Of a stretch of 64,000 nt of DNA, positions 8,051-16,934 are shown piece after piece. Position 1 is the stretch's first letter, and each line of letters opens with the position of its first letter. Origin of the DNA: Ruminococcus sp. (GTDB taxonomy: Bacteria > Bacillota > Clostridia > Oscillospirales > Ruminococcaceae). The DNA is taken from the NCBI RefSeq assembly GCF_017549005.1, contig NZ_JAFYYT010000007.1, positions 1 to 64,000 of the forward strand, given 5' to 3'. The notes beneath the pieces were generated by a model. The model was not told where the DNA came from, searched no databases, and worked only from the letters and a program-made list of their open reading frames with translations. A program made the position numbers and the translations under genes.

Positions 8051-8743
8051 TCAAAATATTTTCTCAGGCATAAATTGTAAATAATCACCTGATATAAGGT
8101 GAAAATTCACGTCATCATAAGTATTTTTTACGCACAGCTCATGTGCTGAACGGCCATGTATATGACCGTAGTAACAATCCTTGATTTTATAGCGATAAAG
8201 TATCTCGAGGATGTCATAGTTAAAGTTTGTTGCAAAAATGGGCGGATAATGAAGAAATACTATGGGTATCAGCTCTTCCGCCAAAGCAGACTTTATTGAC
8301 GTTTCAAGGCGCTGTACTTCCCTTTTAAGTATTTTCTCGTCCTGAGTCTCGCCCGGCATATTCACCCAGCCTCTTGTACCGCATATGCCGTAATCGCCGT
8401 ATCTGAAATGATTATTATGCAGTATCTTTATAGAGTCCAGACCTTCTGCTGCAATGAACTCCTCCATTTTTTTCATCGTTGTCCACCAGTAATCGTGGTT
8501 TCCCTTTATGATGATCTTTTTCCCGGGCAGTTCTTCTATGAATCTGAAATCCGGAGCTGCCTCTTCAAGAGACATTCCCCACGAGATATCCCCGGGAAGA
8601 ACTATAGTATCGTCTTCCTTTACCGTTTCAAGCCAGTTCCTTTCGATCCTCTCCTGATAATCGTCCCAGCCGCTGAAAACGCTCATTGTTTTCGCAGGAT
8701 CGCCTTTGCACAGGTGAAGATCGGCAAGTACATACAAGCTCAT
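8051..8743 (-). CDS. Calcineurin-like metallophosphoesterase
   Basis: A 230-residue cytosolic phosphoesterase with the full metal-binding set: DLH near residue 8, GDISWG near 52, GNHDYWW near 81, LHYPP near 165 and GHIHG near 194. The GDISWGMSLEE pattern is typical of a Firmicutes subfamily of unknown substrate. The gene starts 3 nt after the thrC stop codon, so it is probably the last gene of the rplS-to-thrC transcription unit. The substrate cannot be inferred from sequence. Confidence 0.85.
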   Translation of the reverse strand: MSLYVLADLHLCKGDPAKTMSVFSGWDDYQERIERNWLETVKEDDTIVLPGDISWGMSLEEAAPDFRFIEELPGKKIIIKGNHDYWWTTMKKMEEFIAAEGLDSIKILHNNHFRYGDYGICGTRGWVNMPGETQDEKILKREVQRLETSIKSALAEELIPIVFLHYPPIFATNFNYDILEILYRYKIKDCYYGHIHGRSAHELCVKNTYDDVNFHLISGDYLQFMPEKIF

Positions 8744-8746
8744 TGA

Positions 8747-10240
8747 TCATATGCCCAGGGTTCTGAGCACGTAATCCTTCTGATCTGCCTTATCTATAAC
8801 GTCATTGAAACGCTCAGGCTTGTTTTTCAGGTCTGCAAGCGCCGCAGGAACAGGAATATCCGAAAGCTCAGCTATCCTGCCTACCTTATCATATTCGTCT
8901 ATATCAGACGCCTTTCCTTCAAGCGCTTCAAGTACGGCAGCACTGAACTTATACGGGCTCGCTGTTGAAGCGATTACAGTCTTTGTATTGTCGCCTGTAG
9001 TTTCCTTGTAATCCTTATATACCTTAACAGCTACTGCTGTATGAGTGTCGCAGGTATAGGAATACTTCTCATATATCGAATGGATAGTATTCTTTGTCTG
9101 ACTGTCGTCACAGAAACCAGCGGAAAACTCCTCTTTCAGCTTAGCCTTTACTTCGTCGCTCACCTCGTATCTGCCCTCAGATGAAAGTTTGCCGAACCAT
9201 TCACGGATAAGTGCGTCATTTCTGCCTGTCATCAGATAAAGAAGTCTCTCAAGGTTGCTTGAGATTAGGATATCCATTGAAGGAGAAACAGTTGCGTAAA
9301 ACTTTCTGTTTCTGTCATAAACGCCTGTATTTATAAAATCAGTAAGGACATTATTGATGTTTGAAGCACAAATGAGCTTATTTACGGGTATACCCATATG
9401 CTTTGCATAGTAAGCGGCAAGAATATTGCCGAAATTTCCTGTCGGAACGACAATATTTATCTTTTCGCCGAGCTTTATCTCATTATCCTTGACAAGCTCT
9501 GCATATGCCGAAACATAGTACACTACCTGAGGTACAAGACGTCCCCAGTTTATAGAATTTGCACTGGAGAATATCATGCCGTTGCTGTCAAGAGCTTTTT
9601 TCACTTCGTCATTGGTGAAAATTGCTTTTACACCGTTCTGACAGTCGTCAAAATTACCCTTTATAGCGCAAACTCCGACATTTGAGCCTTCCTGAGTCTT
9701 CATCTGGCGTTTCTGCATAGGGCTTACTCCATCCTCAGGGTAAAAAACAAGGATAGAAGTGCCTTCAACGTCTCTGAAGCCTTCAAGAGCTGCCTTTCCT
9801 GTATCACCAGAAGTTGCAACGAGAATAACAATCTTCTTATCAAGCTTTATCTTCTTTGCAGACGTTGTAAGGAAATATGGCAGTATCTGAAGTGCCATAT
9901 CCTTGAAGGCACAGGTCGGACCATGCCATAATTCAAGCATATACGTACCGTCAAAAAGATGTGCTATCTCTGCAATGCTTTCAGTCTCAAAATTCTTTGT
10001 GCTGTAGGCATTGTCTGTACAGTGATGTATCTCAGCTTCCGTAAAATCAGTAAGATATTTAGCAAATATATATGCAGCTCTGTCGGCGTATGACATATCG
10101 CCGATAGCCTTTATCTCATCAAGAGTCAGCTGCGGAATGCTCTCAGGAACGAAAAGACCGCCGTCTACCGATATTCCCTGAGTAATCGCTTCAGCACTGC
10201 TTACCTTGACATTACTGTTCCTTGTGCTGTTATAGAACAT
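8747..10240 (-). CDS. thrC: Threonine synthase
   Basis: PLP-dependent enzyme that converts O-phosphohomoserine to threonine and phosphate, the last step of threonine synthesis. At 497 residues it belongs to the longer, fungal/E. coli-like class of threonine synthases. The cofactor lysine sits in GPTCAFKDMALQ (about residue 112). The glycine-rich phosphate loop is in VATSGDTGKAAL (about 142-153). It starts 12 nt after the yraN stop codon, so it appears embedded in the ribosome/secretion gene run rather than with other threonine genes; thrB and hom are not in the window. Confidence 0.95.
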   Translation of the reverse strand: MFYNSTRNSNVKVSSAEAITQGISVDGGLFVPESIPQLTLDEIKAIGDMSYADRAAYIFAKYLTDFTEAEIHHCTDNAYSTKNFETESIAEIAHLFDGTYMLELWHGPTCAFKDMALQILPYFLTTSAKKIKLDKKIVILVATSGDTGKAALEGFRDVEGTSILVFYPEDGVSPMQKRQMKTQEGSNVGVCAIKGNFDDCQNGVKAIFTNDEVKKALDSNGMIFSSANSINWGRLVPQVVYYVSAYAELVKDNEIKLGEKINIVVPTGNFGNILAAYYAKHMGIPVNKLICASNINNVLTDFINTGVYDRNRKFYATVSPSMDILISSNLERLLYLMTGRNDALIREWFGKLSSEGRYEVSDEVKAKLKEEFSAGFCDDSQTKNTIHSIYEKYSYTCDTHTAVAVKVYKDYKETTGDNTKTVIASTASPYKFSAAVLEALEGKASDIDEYDKVGRIAELSDIPVPAALADLKNKPERFNDVIDKADQKDYVLRTLGI

Positions 10241-10251
10241 ATTATCACCCT

Positions 10252-10629
10252 TTAAAATATGAAATTGTAGCCTGTTGTATCATAGGCATTTGTAATATAA
10301 TCAATGCTGAGCACCTTTTCTCCCGATATGATGACTTGTGCGACATCAAACCTCGGCTGGAGCATATTCGGATGCTTGCAGCAATAATCAGCAGCAGTTT
10401 TTATTATCAGACTGCGCTTGCGCTTGTTTACAGCTTCAAATCCCGACACCATACTGTCAGGCTTTCGGGACTTCACCTCTACAAACGCTATATAATCGCC
10501 GTTTTCAGCGATAATGTCGATCTCGCCGCCTTTAATGCGGTAGTTTCTCTCGGCGATACTATAGCCGCGGTCTGCAAGATATTTACAGACAGCTTCTTCG
10601 CCGAGACGTCCGATCTCTGTTTTATTCAT
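10252..10629 (-). CDS. YraN family protein (UPF0102)
   Basis: A 125-residue protein of the UPF0102/YraN family, which has a restriction-endonuclease-like fold related to Holliday-junction resolvases; no function is firmly established. [11 protein letters not shown] (about 35-45) and FVEVKSR (about 49-55) supply the acidic D-x(n)-ExK residues expected of such a nuclease core. It overlaps the end of rnhB by 8 nt, the usual rnhB-yraN pairing in Firmicutes. Confidence 0.88.
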   Translation of the reverse strand: MNKTEIGRLGEEAVCKYLADRGYSIAERNYRIKGGEIDIIAENGDYIAFVEVKSRKPDSMVSGFEAVNKRKRSLIIKTAADYCCKHPNMLQPRFDVAQVIISGEKVLSIDYITNAYDTTGYNFIF

Positions 10630-11239
10630 AAAGCTTCTTCAAAAAAGTCCTTCTGTGGACTTCCGATATGCCGAATTCGGCTATTTTTTCATAATGCAGC
10701 TTCGTACCGTAGCCTTTATGCTGAGAAAAGCAGTACTGAGGGTATTTCTCGTCGAGCTGACACATATATCTGTCTCGCGTTACCTTTGCAAGTATCGAGG
10801 CAGCTGCAATAGAAGCCGAAACAGCGTCTCCGTGTATGACAAATCTGCTCTCGCATTCAAGTTCAGGGAGCCTATTGCCGTCTATCAGTGCAAGATCAGG
10901 CTTTACGCCCAGTCCTTCAACAGCTCTCTTCATAGCGAGCATAGTCGCATTAAGAATATTTAGCCTGTCTATCTCCTCAACGCTTGCTGAAGCGATACAA
11001 TACGCATCTGCTTTTTCGATTATTTCATCATAAAGCAGTTCCCTGCGCTTTTCCGAAAGCTTCTTGCTGTCATTGAGATAATTTATAAGCACCTGATCGT
11101 TGAGGATAACGGCAGCAGTATAAACATCTCCTGCAAGAGGGCCTCTGCCAGCCTCATCAACTCCGCATATTACGGGATATTCCTTCCTCAATTCTGAATC
11201 GTGTTCAAAGAGCTCCTTATAAAGAGTTATTCTTGGCAT
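10622..11239 (-). CDS. rnhB: Ribonuclease HII
   Basis: Endonuclease that cuts the RNA strand of RNA-DNA hybrids and removes misincorporated ribonucleotides. At 205 residues it is a typical length. The metal-binding DE pair lies in [14 protein letters not shown] (about 26-39), the central Asp is in ALIDGNRLP (about 118), and a further signature is HKGYGTKLH near 175. It overlaps rbgA by 13 nt and yraN by 8 nt, so it is tightly coupled in the rplS-lepB-rbgA-rnhB-yraN cluster common to Firmicutes. Confidence 0.96.
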   Translation of the reverse strand: MPRITLYKELFEHDSELRKEYPVICGVDEAGRGPLAGDVYTAAVILNDQVLINYLNDSKKLSEKRRELLYDEIIEKADAYCIASASVEEIDRLNILNATMLAMKRAVEGLGVKPDLALIDGNRLPELECESRFVIHGDAVSASIAAASILAKVTRDRYMCQLDEKYPQYCFSQHKGYGTKLHYEKIAEFGISEVHRRTFLKKLYE

Positions 11240-12120
11240 AACTCCTCCTTTCGGGGCGGAGCCTCAAGAGTTATCTTTCCCAGCTTGCCGCTTCTGAACT
11301 CGTCAAGTATAGTTATCGCCGCGCGCTCGGTATTGACCTCTCCGCCTGCGATCATCATGCCACGTTTTTTTCCGATGTTTTCAAGCAGTTCGAGTCCTGA
11401 TTCATTGCCTGTTAGCTCGATTTTATACCGCTCTTTCAGTGAATTGCCGTAATTCTCGGAAAGATAGACCAGCAGTTTCATCGCAAGGGTCTCGATATCA
11501 AGTATGTCATCGCTGATCGCGCCAGTGAAAGCAAGTCTCACAGCAGTACTCTGATCCTCAAATTTAGGCCACAAAACTCCGGGCATATCAAGAAGCTCGG
11601 TATTGTTATCGAGCTTTACCCATTGTTTTGCTCTGGTAACACCAGGTCTGTCCTCAACCTTCGCGCGCTTTGAACCTGCCATTTTATTTATGAGCGACGA
11701 CTTTCCGACATTCGGTATTCCAACTATCATAAGCCTTACAGATGACGTGGACATACCGTTTTTCTGCCGTTTTTCCATTACTTCTTTGAGTATCGTCTTT
11801 TTTATAGTCGGGATTATCGATTTTAAACCTCTCCCCGACTTGCAGTCGATGGCAGCTGCTTCTTTGCCGTTTGCTCTGAAATAGTCTATCCAGAGCTGAG
11901 TTGTTCGTTCGTCTGCAAGGTCGCTCTTATTGAGCAGGACCATTCTCGGCTTGCCCTTTGTCATTTTATCCATTTCGGGATTCTGACTGCTTAAAGGCAG
12001 ACGAGCGTCGACTATCTCAACAACAGCGTCAACAAGCGACAGATTTGCGGCGATGAGCCTTCTGGTCTTCGCCATATGTCCAGGGAACCACTGGATCTGT
12101 TTCATATCAATATTATCCAT
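11227..12120 (-). CDS. rbgA: Ribosome biogenesis GTPase YlqF/RbgA
   Basis: Circularly permuted GTPase needed for late assembly of the 50S subunit. The permuted motif order is visible: G4 LLNKSDLAD near residue 61, G1 [10 protein letters not shown] near 134, and G3 LDMPGVLWP near 177. The N-terminal [10 protein letters not shown] is the family hallmark. The C-terminal part carries the RNA-binding helical domain. Length is 297 residues. GGAGG precedes the ATG closely. Position between the signal peptidase genes and rnhB matches Bacillus-type gene order. Confidence 0.96.
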   Translation of the reverse strand: MDNIDMKQIQWFPGHMAKTRRLIAANLSLVDAVVEIVDARLPLSSQNPEMDKMTKGKPRMVLLNKSDLADERTTQLWIDYFRANGKEAAAIDCKSGRGLKSIIPTIKKTILKEVMEKRQKNGMSTSSVRLMIVGIPNVGKSSLINKMAGSKRAKVEDRPGVTRAKQWVKLDNNTELLDMPGVLWPKFEDQSTAVRLAFTGAISDDILDIETLAMKLLVYLSENYGNSLKERYKIELTGNESGLELLENIGKKRGMMIAGGEVNTERAAITILDEFRSGKLGKITLEAPPRKEELCQE

Positions 12121-12170
12121 ATCTTCCTCCCTGATACATAAAATTATGATGTAAGCCCGTTCTAAGGCAC

Positions 12171-12917
12171 TTATTTCTTGAACTTAAGGAATTTGAAGTC
12201 CTTTACAGGATAATATCTTATGATAGCCTTACCGTAGATCTGATCCTTCTTTATCAGACCGATATCGGGATTTCTGCTGTCTGCGGAAACTCTTCTGTTG
12301 TCTCCCATAGCAAAATAATAGCCCTCGGGTATGGTTATTGGGAAATCAAAGGCGGTAAACGAAAGCGTATTGATCGTTTCTTTTATATAAGGCTCGTCGA
12401 TCACCTTTCCGTCGATCAGTACCTCTTCCTTTTCGGGATCGATATCTATAGTCTGACCCGGCTCGGCAATAACACGCTTTATAAGACACTCTTTATAGGA
12501 AGAGTTTGAAATATCCTTTTTAACTGCTTCACCGTTTTCATCAAGGAGATATGCAGCATCATTATTGATAACTATGATATCTCCGTAATGCGGTCCGAAA
12601 TAAACTGTTGACATAAATACTCTGTCGTCCTTGAACAGTGTATCGTTCATTGAAGTTCCCTCAACAGTTATCGGGTGCAGTAAATATGTAAATATCATTA
12701 TAACAACAAAAACCGTAAGGAGAGTCGATTCGATTATCTCAAGTATATCATCGACTATCCTTCCCTCTTTTTTTTCGGCTTTTGCAGCTTCTTCGTCATT
12801 ATCGGCGCTGTCATCAGCAGCAGGAACCGCAGCTTCTACCGCATTTTCCTCTTCAGCTGAAACCGCTTCACTGACTTCTTCTGATTCTTCGATAGTGTTT
12901 TTATTCTCTTCAGCCAT
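12171..12917 (-). CDS. lepB: Signal peptidase I (copy 1)
   Basis: Membrane-bound serine/lysine protease that removes signal peptides from secreted proteins. The catalytic Ser is S89 (VEGTSMNDT) and the general base is K147 (LIKRVIAEPGQ); MGDNRRVSADSR is the box E signature. A single membrane anchor (about 64-80) precedes the catalytic domain. The first 50 residues are a strongly acidic, low-complexity cytoplasmic tail (Glu/Ala/Asp), unusual for the family. GGAGG lies 10 nt before the ATG. The gene is a tandem paralogue of the next gene, with nearly identical catalytic domains. Confidence 0.95.
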   Translation of the reverse strand: MAEENKNTIEESEEVSEAVSAEEENAVEAAVPAADDSADNDEEAAKAEKKEGRIVDDILEIIESTLLTVFVVIMIFTYLLHPITVEGTSMNDTLFKDDRVFMSTVYFGPHYGDIIVINNDAAYLLDENGEAVKKDISNSSYKECLIKRVIAEPGQTIDIDPEKEEVLIDGKVIDEPYIKETINTLSFTAFDFPITIPEGYYFAMGDNRRVSADSRNPDIGLIKKDQIYGKAIIRYYPVKDFKFLKFKK

Positions 12918-12967
12918 AACTTGCTGCCTCCAACCTTATAAAACTATGAAAACGCTTTCTAAAGCAA

Positions 12968-13723
12968 TTATTTCTCCTTGAATTTAAGGAATTTAAAGTC
13001 CTTTACAGGTGCATATCTGACCAATGCTTTGCCATATATCTGGTCTTTCTTTATCAAGCCGATATCAGGGTGTCTGCTGTCCGCAGACTCTCTTCTGTTG
13101 TCTCCCATAACGAAATAATAGCCCTCAGGCACAGTTACAGGATAATCAAAAGCCCTAAAAGGCATAGAATTGATAGTTTGTCTTATATAAGGCTCATTCA
13201 GTACCTTGCCGTCAACTATGACCTCTTCCTTTTCAGGATCAATGTCGATAGTCTGACCCGGCTCGGCAATAATGCGCTTTATAAGGCATTCCTTATAATC
13301 GGAATGATCAATATTGTGCTTTACGACCTTCCCCTCATCATCAAGGAGATATGAAAAATCATTGTTGATGATTATGATATCCCCGTAATGAAGTCCTCCG
13401 TAAACAGTGGTCATAAATAACCTGTCACCGCTGAACAGATTATTGTTCATGGACGGACCGCTGACTGTTACAGGGTGAAGGAGATATGTAAATATCATAA
13501 TGACAACAAAAACCGTAATAAGCGTAGATTCGATTATCTCGAGTATATCATCAACGATCTTTCCCTCTTTTTTCTCGGCCTCTGCTGTTTCGTCGTCATT
13601 TTCATCATTATCGTCAGAAACATTTGTTAAAGCTTCGTCAATCTCTTCGGCAACTTCCACCGAAGCTTCTTTTACTTCTTCTGCTTCATCATTTTCTGTA
13701 TTATTATTTAAATTTTCAGCCAT
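12968..13723 (-). CDS. lepB: Signal peptidase I (copy 2)
   Basis: Second signal peptidase I, 251 residues. Catalytic Ser is S91 (VSGPSMNNN), Lys is K149 (LIKRIIAEPGQ), and MGDNRRESADSRH is present. The acidic N-terminal tail (about 1-54) is again rich in Glu, Asp and Ala, and the anchor TVFVVIMIFTYLLHP is identical to copy 1, so the pair arose by tandem duplication. The ATG was chosen because GGAG sits 9 nt upstream; the in-frame TTG further up overlaps that site. The Ser-adjacent residues (GPSMNNN versus GTSMNDT) differ, which may shift substrate preference. Confidence 0.95.
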   Translation of the reverse strand: MAENLNNNTENDEAEEVKEASVEVAEEIDEALTNVSDDNDENDDETAEAEKKEGKIVDDILEIIESTLITVFVVIMIFTYLLHPVTVSGPSMNNNLFSGDRLFMTTVYGGLHYGDIIIINNDFSYLLDDEGKVVKHNIDHSDYKECLIKRIIAEPGQTIDIDPEKEEVIVDGKVLNEPYIRQTINSMPFRAFDYPVTVPEGYYFVMGDNRRESADSRHPDIGLIKKDQIYGKALVRYAPVKDFKFLKFKEK

Positions 13724-13761
13724 AATCTGCTTCTCCAAACTTGTTAACTGTGAAAATGTAG

Positions 13762-13784
13762 CAAAAAAGGGACTTTAAGTCCCT
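13762..13784 (-). terminator. Terminator downstream of rplS
   Basis: AGGGACT and AGTCCCT form a 7-bp stem with a 3-nt loop, followed by TTTTTT on the minus strand. It lies between rplS and the first signal peptidase gene and may be leaky. Confidence 0.75.
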
Positions 13785-13801
13785 CAAGGAAAGAAGATGA
13801 G

Positions 13802-13823
13802 TCAGCCGAAATTGATCGGCTGA
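13802..13823 (-). other. Stem-loop just after rplS
   Basis: TCAGCCGA and TCGGCTGA form an 8-bp stem with a 6-nt loop. No T-run follows on the minus strand, so it looks like an RNA-stabilising or processing hairpin upstream of the true terminator. Confidence 0.5.
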
Positions 13824-13840
13824 ACTCAGTCTGCAACCTG

Positions 13841-14185
13841 TTAGCGGATCTGTTCCTTAACCTTAGCAGCCTTACCAACTCTGTCTCTGAGGTAATAAAG
13901 CTTAGCTCTGCGAACCTTACCGCATCTTACGACCTCTACCTTGTCAACAACAGGAGAGTGGAGCGGGAAAACTCTTTCGATACCGCAACCGTGAGCAACA
14001 CGTCTTACAGTAAAAGTCTCATTGATTCCGCCGTGCTTCTTAGCAATTACAGTTCCCTCGAAGATCTGGATACGGCTCTTGTCGCCTTCCTTGATCTGAA
14101 CGTGAACCTTTACGGTATCACCTACGTTGAACTGCGGAACATTTTCCTTCATGCTTGATTCGCTGATTAACTTGAGTGCATCCAT
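13841..14185 (-). CDS. rplS: 50S ribosomal protein L19
   Basis: Large-subunit protein at the 30S-50S interface. The 114 residues match L19 throughout: [16 protein letters not shown] near 20, [15 protein letters not shown] near 40, and the C-terminal [26 protein letters not shown] precedes the ATG. It is read from a sigma-A promoter about 210 nt upstream through a structured leader. In many Firmicutes rplS also stands at the head of the lepB-rbgA-rnhB group. Confidence 0.97.
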   Translation of the reverse strand: MDALKLISESSMKENVPQFNVGDTVKVHVQIKEGDKSRIQIFEGTVIAKKHGGINETFTVRRVAHGCGIERVFPLHSPVVDKVEVVRCGKVRRAKLYYLRDRVGKAAKVKEQIR

Positions 14186-14390
14186 TTTATTTTCCTCCTA
14201 AAATTTCCGAACATTCTTACCTGTCCCACAGAAGCCGTTCAGCATTCGGCAAATGCAGGAATAATAAACAATAGGTGTGATAACACACGGCTCATAAAAA
14301 TGAGCAGCAGGCAGCGGACTATCCGATTTAATGTCTTTCGGCATTAACTCTCATCCGGACATAATTATCCGAACGGATTTCAAATGCTTT
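14186..14390 (-). promoter_or_regulatory. Structured 5' leader of rplS
   Basis: About 200 nt of untranslated RNA between the promoter and rplS, containing several hairpins when read on the minus strand: TTAATGC/ACATTAA, GCTCAT/ATGAGC with a T4 loop, GTGTG/CACAC, and GCCG/CGGC. Autoregulatory leaders are known for L19 in Firmicutes, where the ribosomal protein binds its own mRNA. Whether this one belongs to that Rfam class I cannot tell by eye. Confidence 0.6.
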
Positions 14391-14393
14391 TAT

Positions 14394-14422
14394 ATCATAA
14401 CATACTTTAAAAGAAAATGCAA
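14394..14422 (-). promoter_or_regulatory. Sigma-A promoter of rplS
   Basis: Minus strand: -35 TTGCAT (14417-14422), 17-bp spacer, -10 TATGAT (14394-14399). It overlaps the untranslated end of the preceding operon. Confidence 0.7.
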
Positions 14423-14428
14423 GCGTTT

Positions 14429-15088
14429 TTATGAAAAAATTTCATTATCGGCGCAAAAAATTCCTGTACGGCGTATTTTTTCAGCTTCAAAGGAAATATT
14501 ACTGAAATTTTTTAACGATTCAATAAACAATGTTGGGTTGAGATTTGTCTGAGTACCCGCAGGCAGTCTCATGCTCATATCTATGGAGTTTTCGCCTTTT
14601 TCGCAGCTTTTTATCTGCATATCCGGCTTGATATCCACCATTTTCATGCCCTTTTTCGTCTTTTTCTTGATAAGTATCTCGGGAAGCTCCAGCATTCTGC
14701 CAATATCATCATAAAGGCCTGCAATATCATCGGATACTAATGAAAAACTGTATTCAGCCTCGGTTATAGCCGTTATTTTCTGCTTTTGCTCAGCGACCCT
14801 GACTATTCTCATGCCCTCGGGCATAACTGCATTGAGTCTGTCCCTTATCTCGTCAAAAGGGATATCTTCGTTAAGATTGAAATCCAGTATCTCACAGCTG
14901 CTCTCAAATCCTAAAGAAAGCGCCAGCGCAAAGCTGTAATATGGGTGGGGATTGAAGCCCTCCGTATACCAGATGGGCAGACGCGAACGCCTGAAAGTTC
15001 TCAGCATACAGCGGTTAAGGTCAAGGTGCGAGATATACTTTGCACGTCCGCATTTTTCAAATGTTGCTCTTACACGTATCAAAAGCAT
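14429..15088 (-). CDS. TIGR03936-type radical SAM-associated protein (DUF2344)
   Basis: A 219-residue protein of the DUF2344/TIGR03936 family. The N-terminal FEKCGRAKYISHLDLNR and the following RTFRRSRLPIWYTEGFNPHP are the family hallmark. Members are nearly always beside, or fused to, a B12-binding-type radical SAM protein, as here, where the two overlap by 10 nt. The usual linkage to rplU-rpmA or RNase G genes is missing in this window. The biochemical role is unknown; an RNA-modification or ribosome-linked role is a guess from its usual neighbours. Confidence 0.88.
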   Translation of the reverse strand: MLLIRVRATFEKCGRAKYISHLDLNRCMLRTFRRSRLPIWYTEGFNPHPYYSFALALSLGFESSCEILDFNLNEDIPFDEIRDRLNAVMPEGMRIVRVAEQKQKITAITEAEYSFSLVSDDIAGLYDDIGRMLELPEILIKKKTKKGMKMVDIKPDMQIKSCEKGENSIDMSMRLPAGTQTNLNPTLFIESLKNFSNISFEAEKIRRTGIFCADNEIFS

Positions 15089-16917
15089 TCCCTCCCGACT
15101 TTTTTATTTACGCCGCAGCCTGAACACCTCAGGCGGCAGTTTGGCGTGGTCTTTGACTGATGTGCGGTCTTGTTCTCTCTTATCAGGAACTCCTTTGATA
15201 CAAGATAGTCAAGATGATCCCAGGGTAGTATTTCGTCGTATTCAAAGCGGCGGTTAGCGTAAAATGAAGTATCTATACCGCATTCCTCAAAAGCTTCCAG
15301 CCATTTGTCAAAGTGGAAGTATTCTTCCCAGCTGTCGAACTTACAGCCTTTCTTCCATGCTGTATAAATAGCCTTGCACAGCCTTCTGTCGCCCTTTGCG
15401 AGTATTACTTCAAGCTGACTGACATCAGGATTGTGATAGCTGACCTTTATCTTTTTGGTCTTCACCGACTCAAGGAGCAGCTCCTGCTTGTGTTCGATCA
15501 TTTCACGGGTATCCTGAGGCTCAAACTGAAACGGAGTGAACGGCTTGGGTACAAAAGTAGCACAGCTTATAGATATCTGCACGCCCCTTCCCTTAGGACG
15601 GTTCTCTATACTGTAAAACAGGTCGATTATCCGGTTTGCAAGGTCAGCGATACCTGCGATGTCCTCGTCGGTCTCAGTCGGCAAGCCCATCATGAAATAC
15701 AGCTTTACGCTGGAATATCCGCCCTCAAAAGCGATCCGGCAGGTATTCATTATCTCTTCTTCACTGACATTTTTGTTTATAACGTCGCGCAAACGCTGAG
15801 TTCCGCCCTCGGCAGCAAACGTAAGACCGCTCTTTCGCACCTTTTTTACCTTTTCAAGGAGCGATTCCGAGAAATTATCGACTCTCAGGGACGGAAGTGA
15901 AAGATTGATCCTTTCGCTCACAGTATAATCAAGGAGCTTCGTCAGCATCGGGTCTATTTCAGAATGATCACTGGTACTGAGCGAAGCAAGAGAGACCTCA
16001 TCGTATCCCGTATTTTCACACAGGCATTTAACCTCTTTGCATATAGTATCGGTATGTTTTTCACGGAAAGGACGGTAAATAAAGCCCGCCTGACAGAAAC
16101 GGCAGCCTCTTATGCAGCCTCTGAGCACCTCCACAGAAACTCTGTCCTGCACGATCTCGGTAAAAGGAACAACAAAGTTTTCAGGGTAGTATACCTTGTC
16201 AAGGTCTTTTATTATGCGCTTTCTGATTATCCCGGGAGCTCCGTCGGAAACCGTCATGTGATCTATGGTGCCGTCTGCTTTATAAGCAAAGCTATAGAAT
16301 TTCGGAACATAAACTCCCTCTATCCGAGCAGCTTTGCGAAGGAAATCATCTCTTGAAGCCCCGTTTTTCTTCATTTCATGGTAAAGATCCATGATTTCGA
16401 GATTGACCTCCTCACCCTCGCCGAGTACAAAGATGTCAAAAAAATCCGCCAAAGGCTCTGGATTGCAAACGCAGGGACCTCCTGCAATGACTATCTGTGT
16501 CAGCTCCTTCGTCCTGTCCTTTGCAAATATGGGGATACCGGCAAGATCAAGCATATTCAGCACATTCGTGTACGAAAGCTCATACTGCATGGTAAAACCG
16601 ATAAAATCAAATTTCTTTATAGGATCGAGGCTCTCAAGAGCGTACAGCGGTATGTCATTTTCACGCATTATAGCCTCAAAGTCCTCACTTGGAGCAAAAC
16701 AGCGTTCACACCAGTAGTTTTCACGCTCGTTGGTGAGAGAATAGAGTATCTTCATTCCAAGGTGAGACATACCTATGTCGTAAGCATCTGGAAAACAGAA
16801 AGCAAATCTTACGTCTATTTTTGACTTGTCCTTGATAACGCTCCCGACTTCTCCTCCAATGTAACGCGAGGGCTTCTGCACCTCCAAAAGGTGCTTCTCT
16901 ATCAGATCTTTAAGCAT
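15079..16917 (-). CDS. TIGR03960-type B12-binding-domain radical SAM protein
   Basis: A 612-residue enzyme with an N-terminal cobalamin-binding-like Rossmann region (about 30-180; DAYDIGMSHLGMKILY, IVIAGGPCVCNPEP) and a radical SAM core. The Fe-S motif CxxxCxxC is CIRGCRFC (about 268-275) within EVLRGCIRGCRFCQAGF. GGTQRLRDVINKNVSEEE and YFMMGLPTETDEDI are typical of the fold. The classic B12 DxHxxG motif is not obvious, so cobalamin binding may be lost. It is paired with the downstream DUF2344 protein. Substrate unknown. Confidence 0.88.
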   Translation of the reverse strand: MLKDLIEKHLLEVQKPSRYIGGEVGSVIKDKSKIDVRFAFCFPDAYDIGMSHLGMKILYSLTNERENYWCERCFAPSEDFEAIMRENDIPLYALESLDPIKKFDFIGFTMQYELSYTNVLNMLDLAGIPIFAKDRTKELTQIVIAGGPCVCNPEPLADFFDIFVLGEGEEVNLEIMDLYHEMKKNGASRDDFLRKAARIEGVYVPKFYSFAYKADGTIDHMTVSDGAPGIIRKRIIKDLDKVYYPENFVVPFTEIVQDRVSVEVLRGCIRGCRFCQAGFIYRPFREKHTDTICKEVKCLCENTGYDEVSLASLSTSDHSEIDPMLTKLLDYTVSERINLSLPSLRVDNFSESLLEKVKKVRKSGLTFAAEGGTQRLRDVINKNVSEEEIMNTCRIAFEGGYSSVKLYFMMGLPTETDEDIAGIADLANRIIDLFYSIENRPKGRGVQISISCATFVPKPFTPFQFEPQDTREMIEHKQELLLESVKTKKIKVSYHNPDVSQLEVILAKGDRRLCKAIYTAWKKGCKFDSWEEYFHFDKWLEAFEECGIDTSFYANRRFEYDEILPWDHLDYLVSKEFLIRENKTAHQSKTTPNCRLRCSGCGVNKKVGRECF

Positions 16918-16934
16918 AAATCCTCCGAATAATA

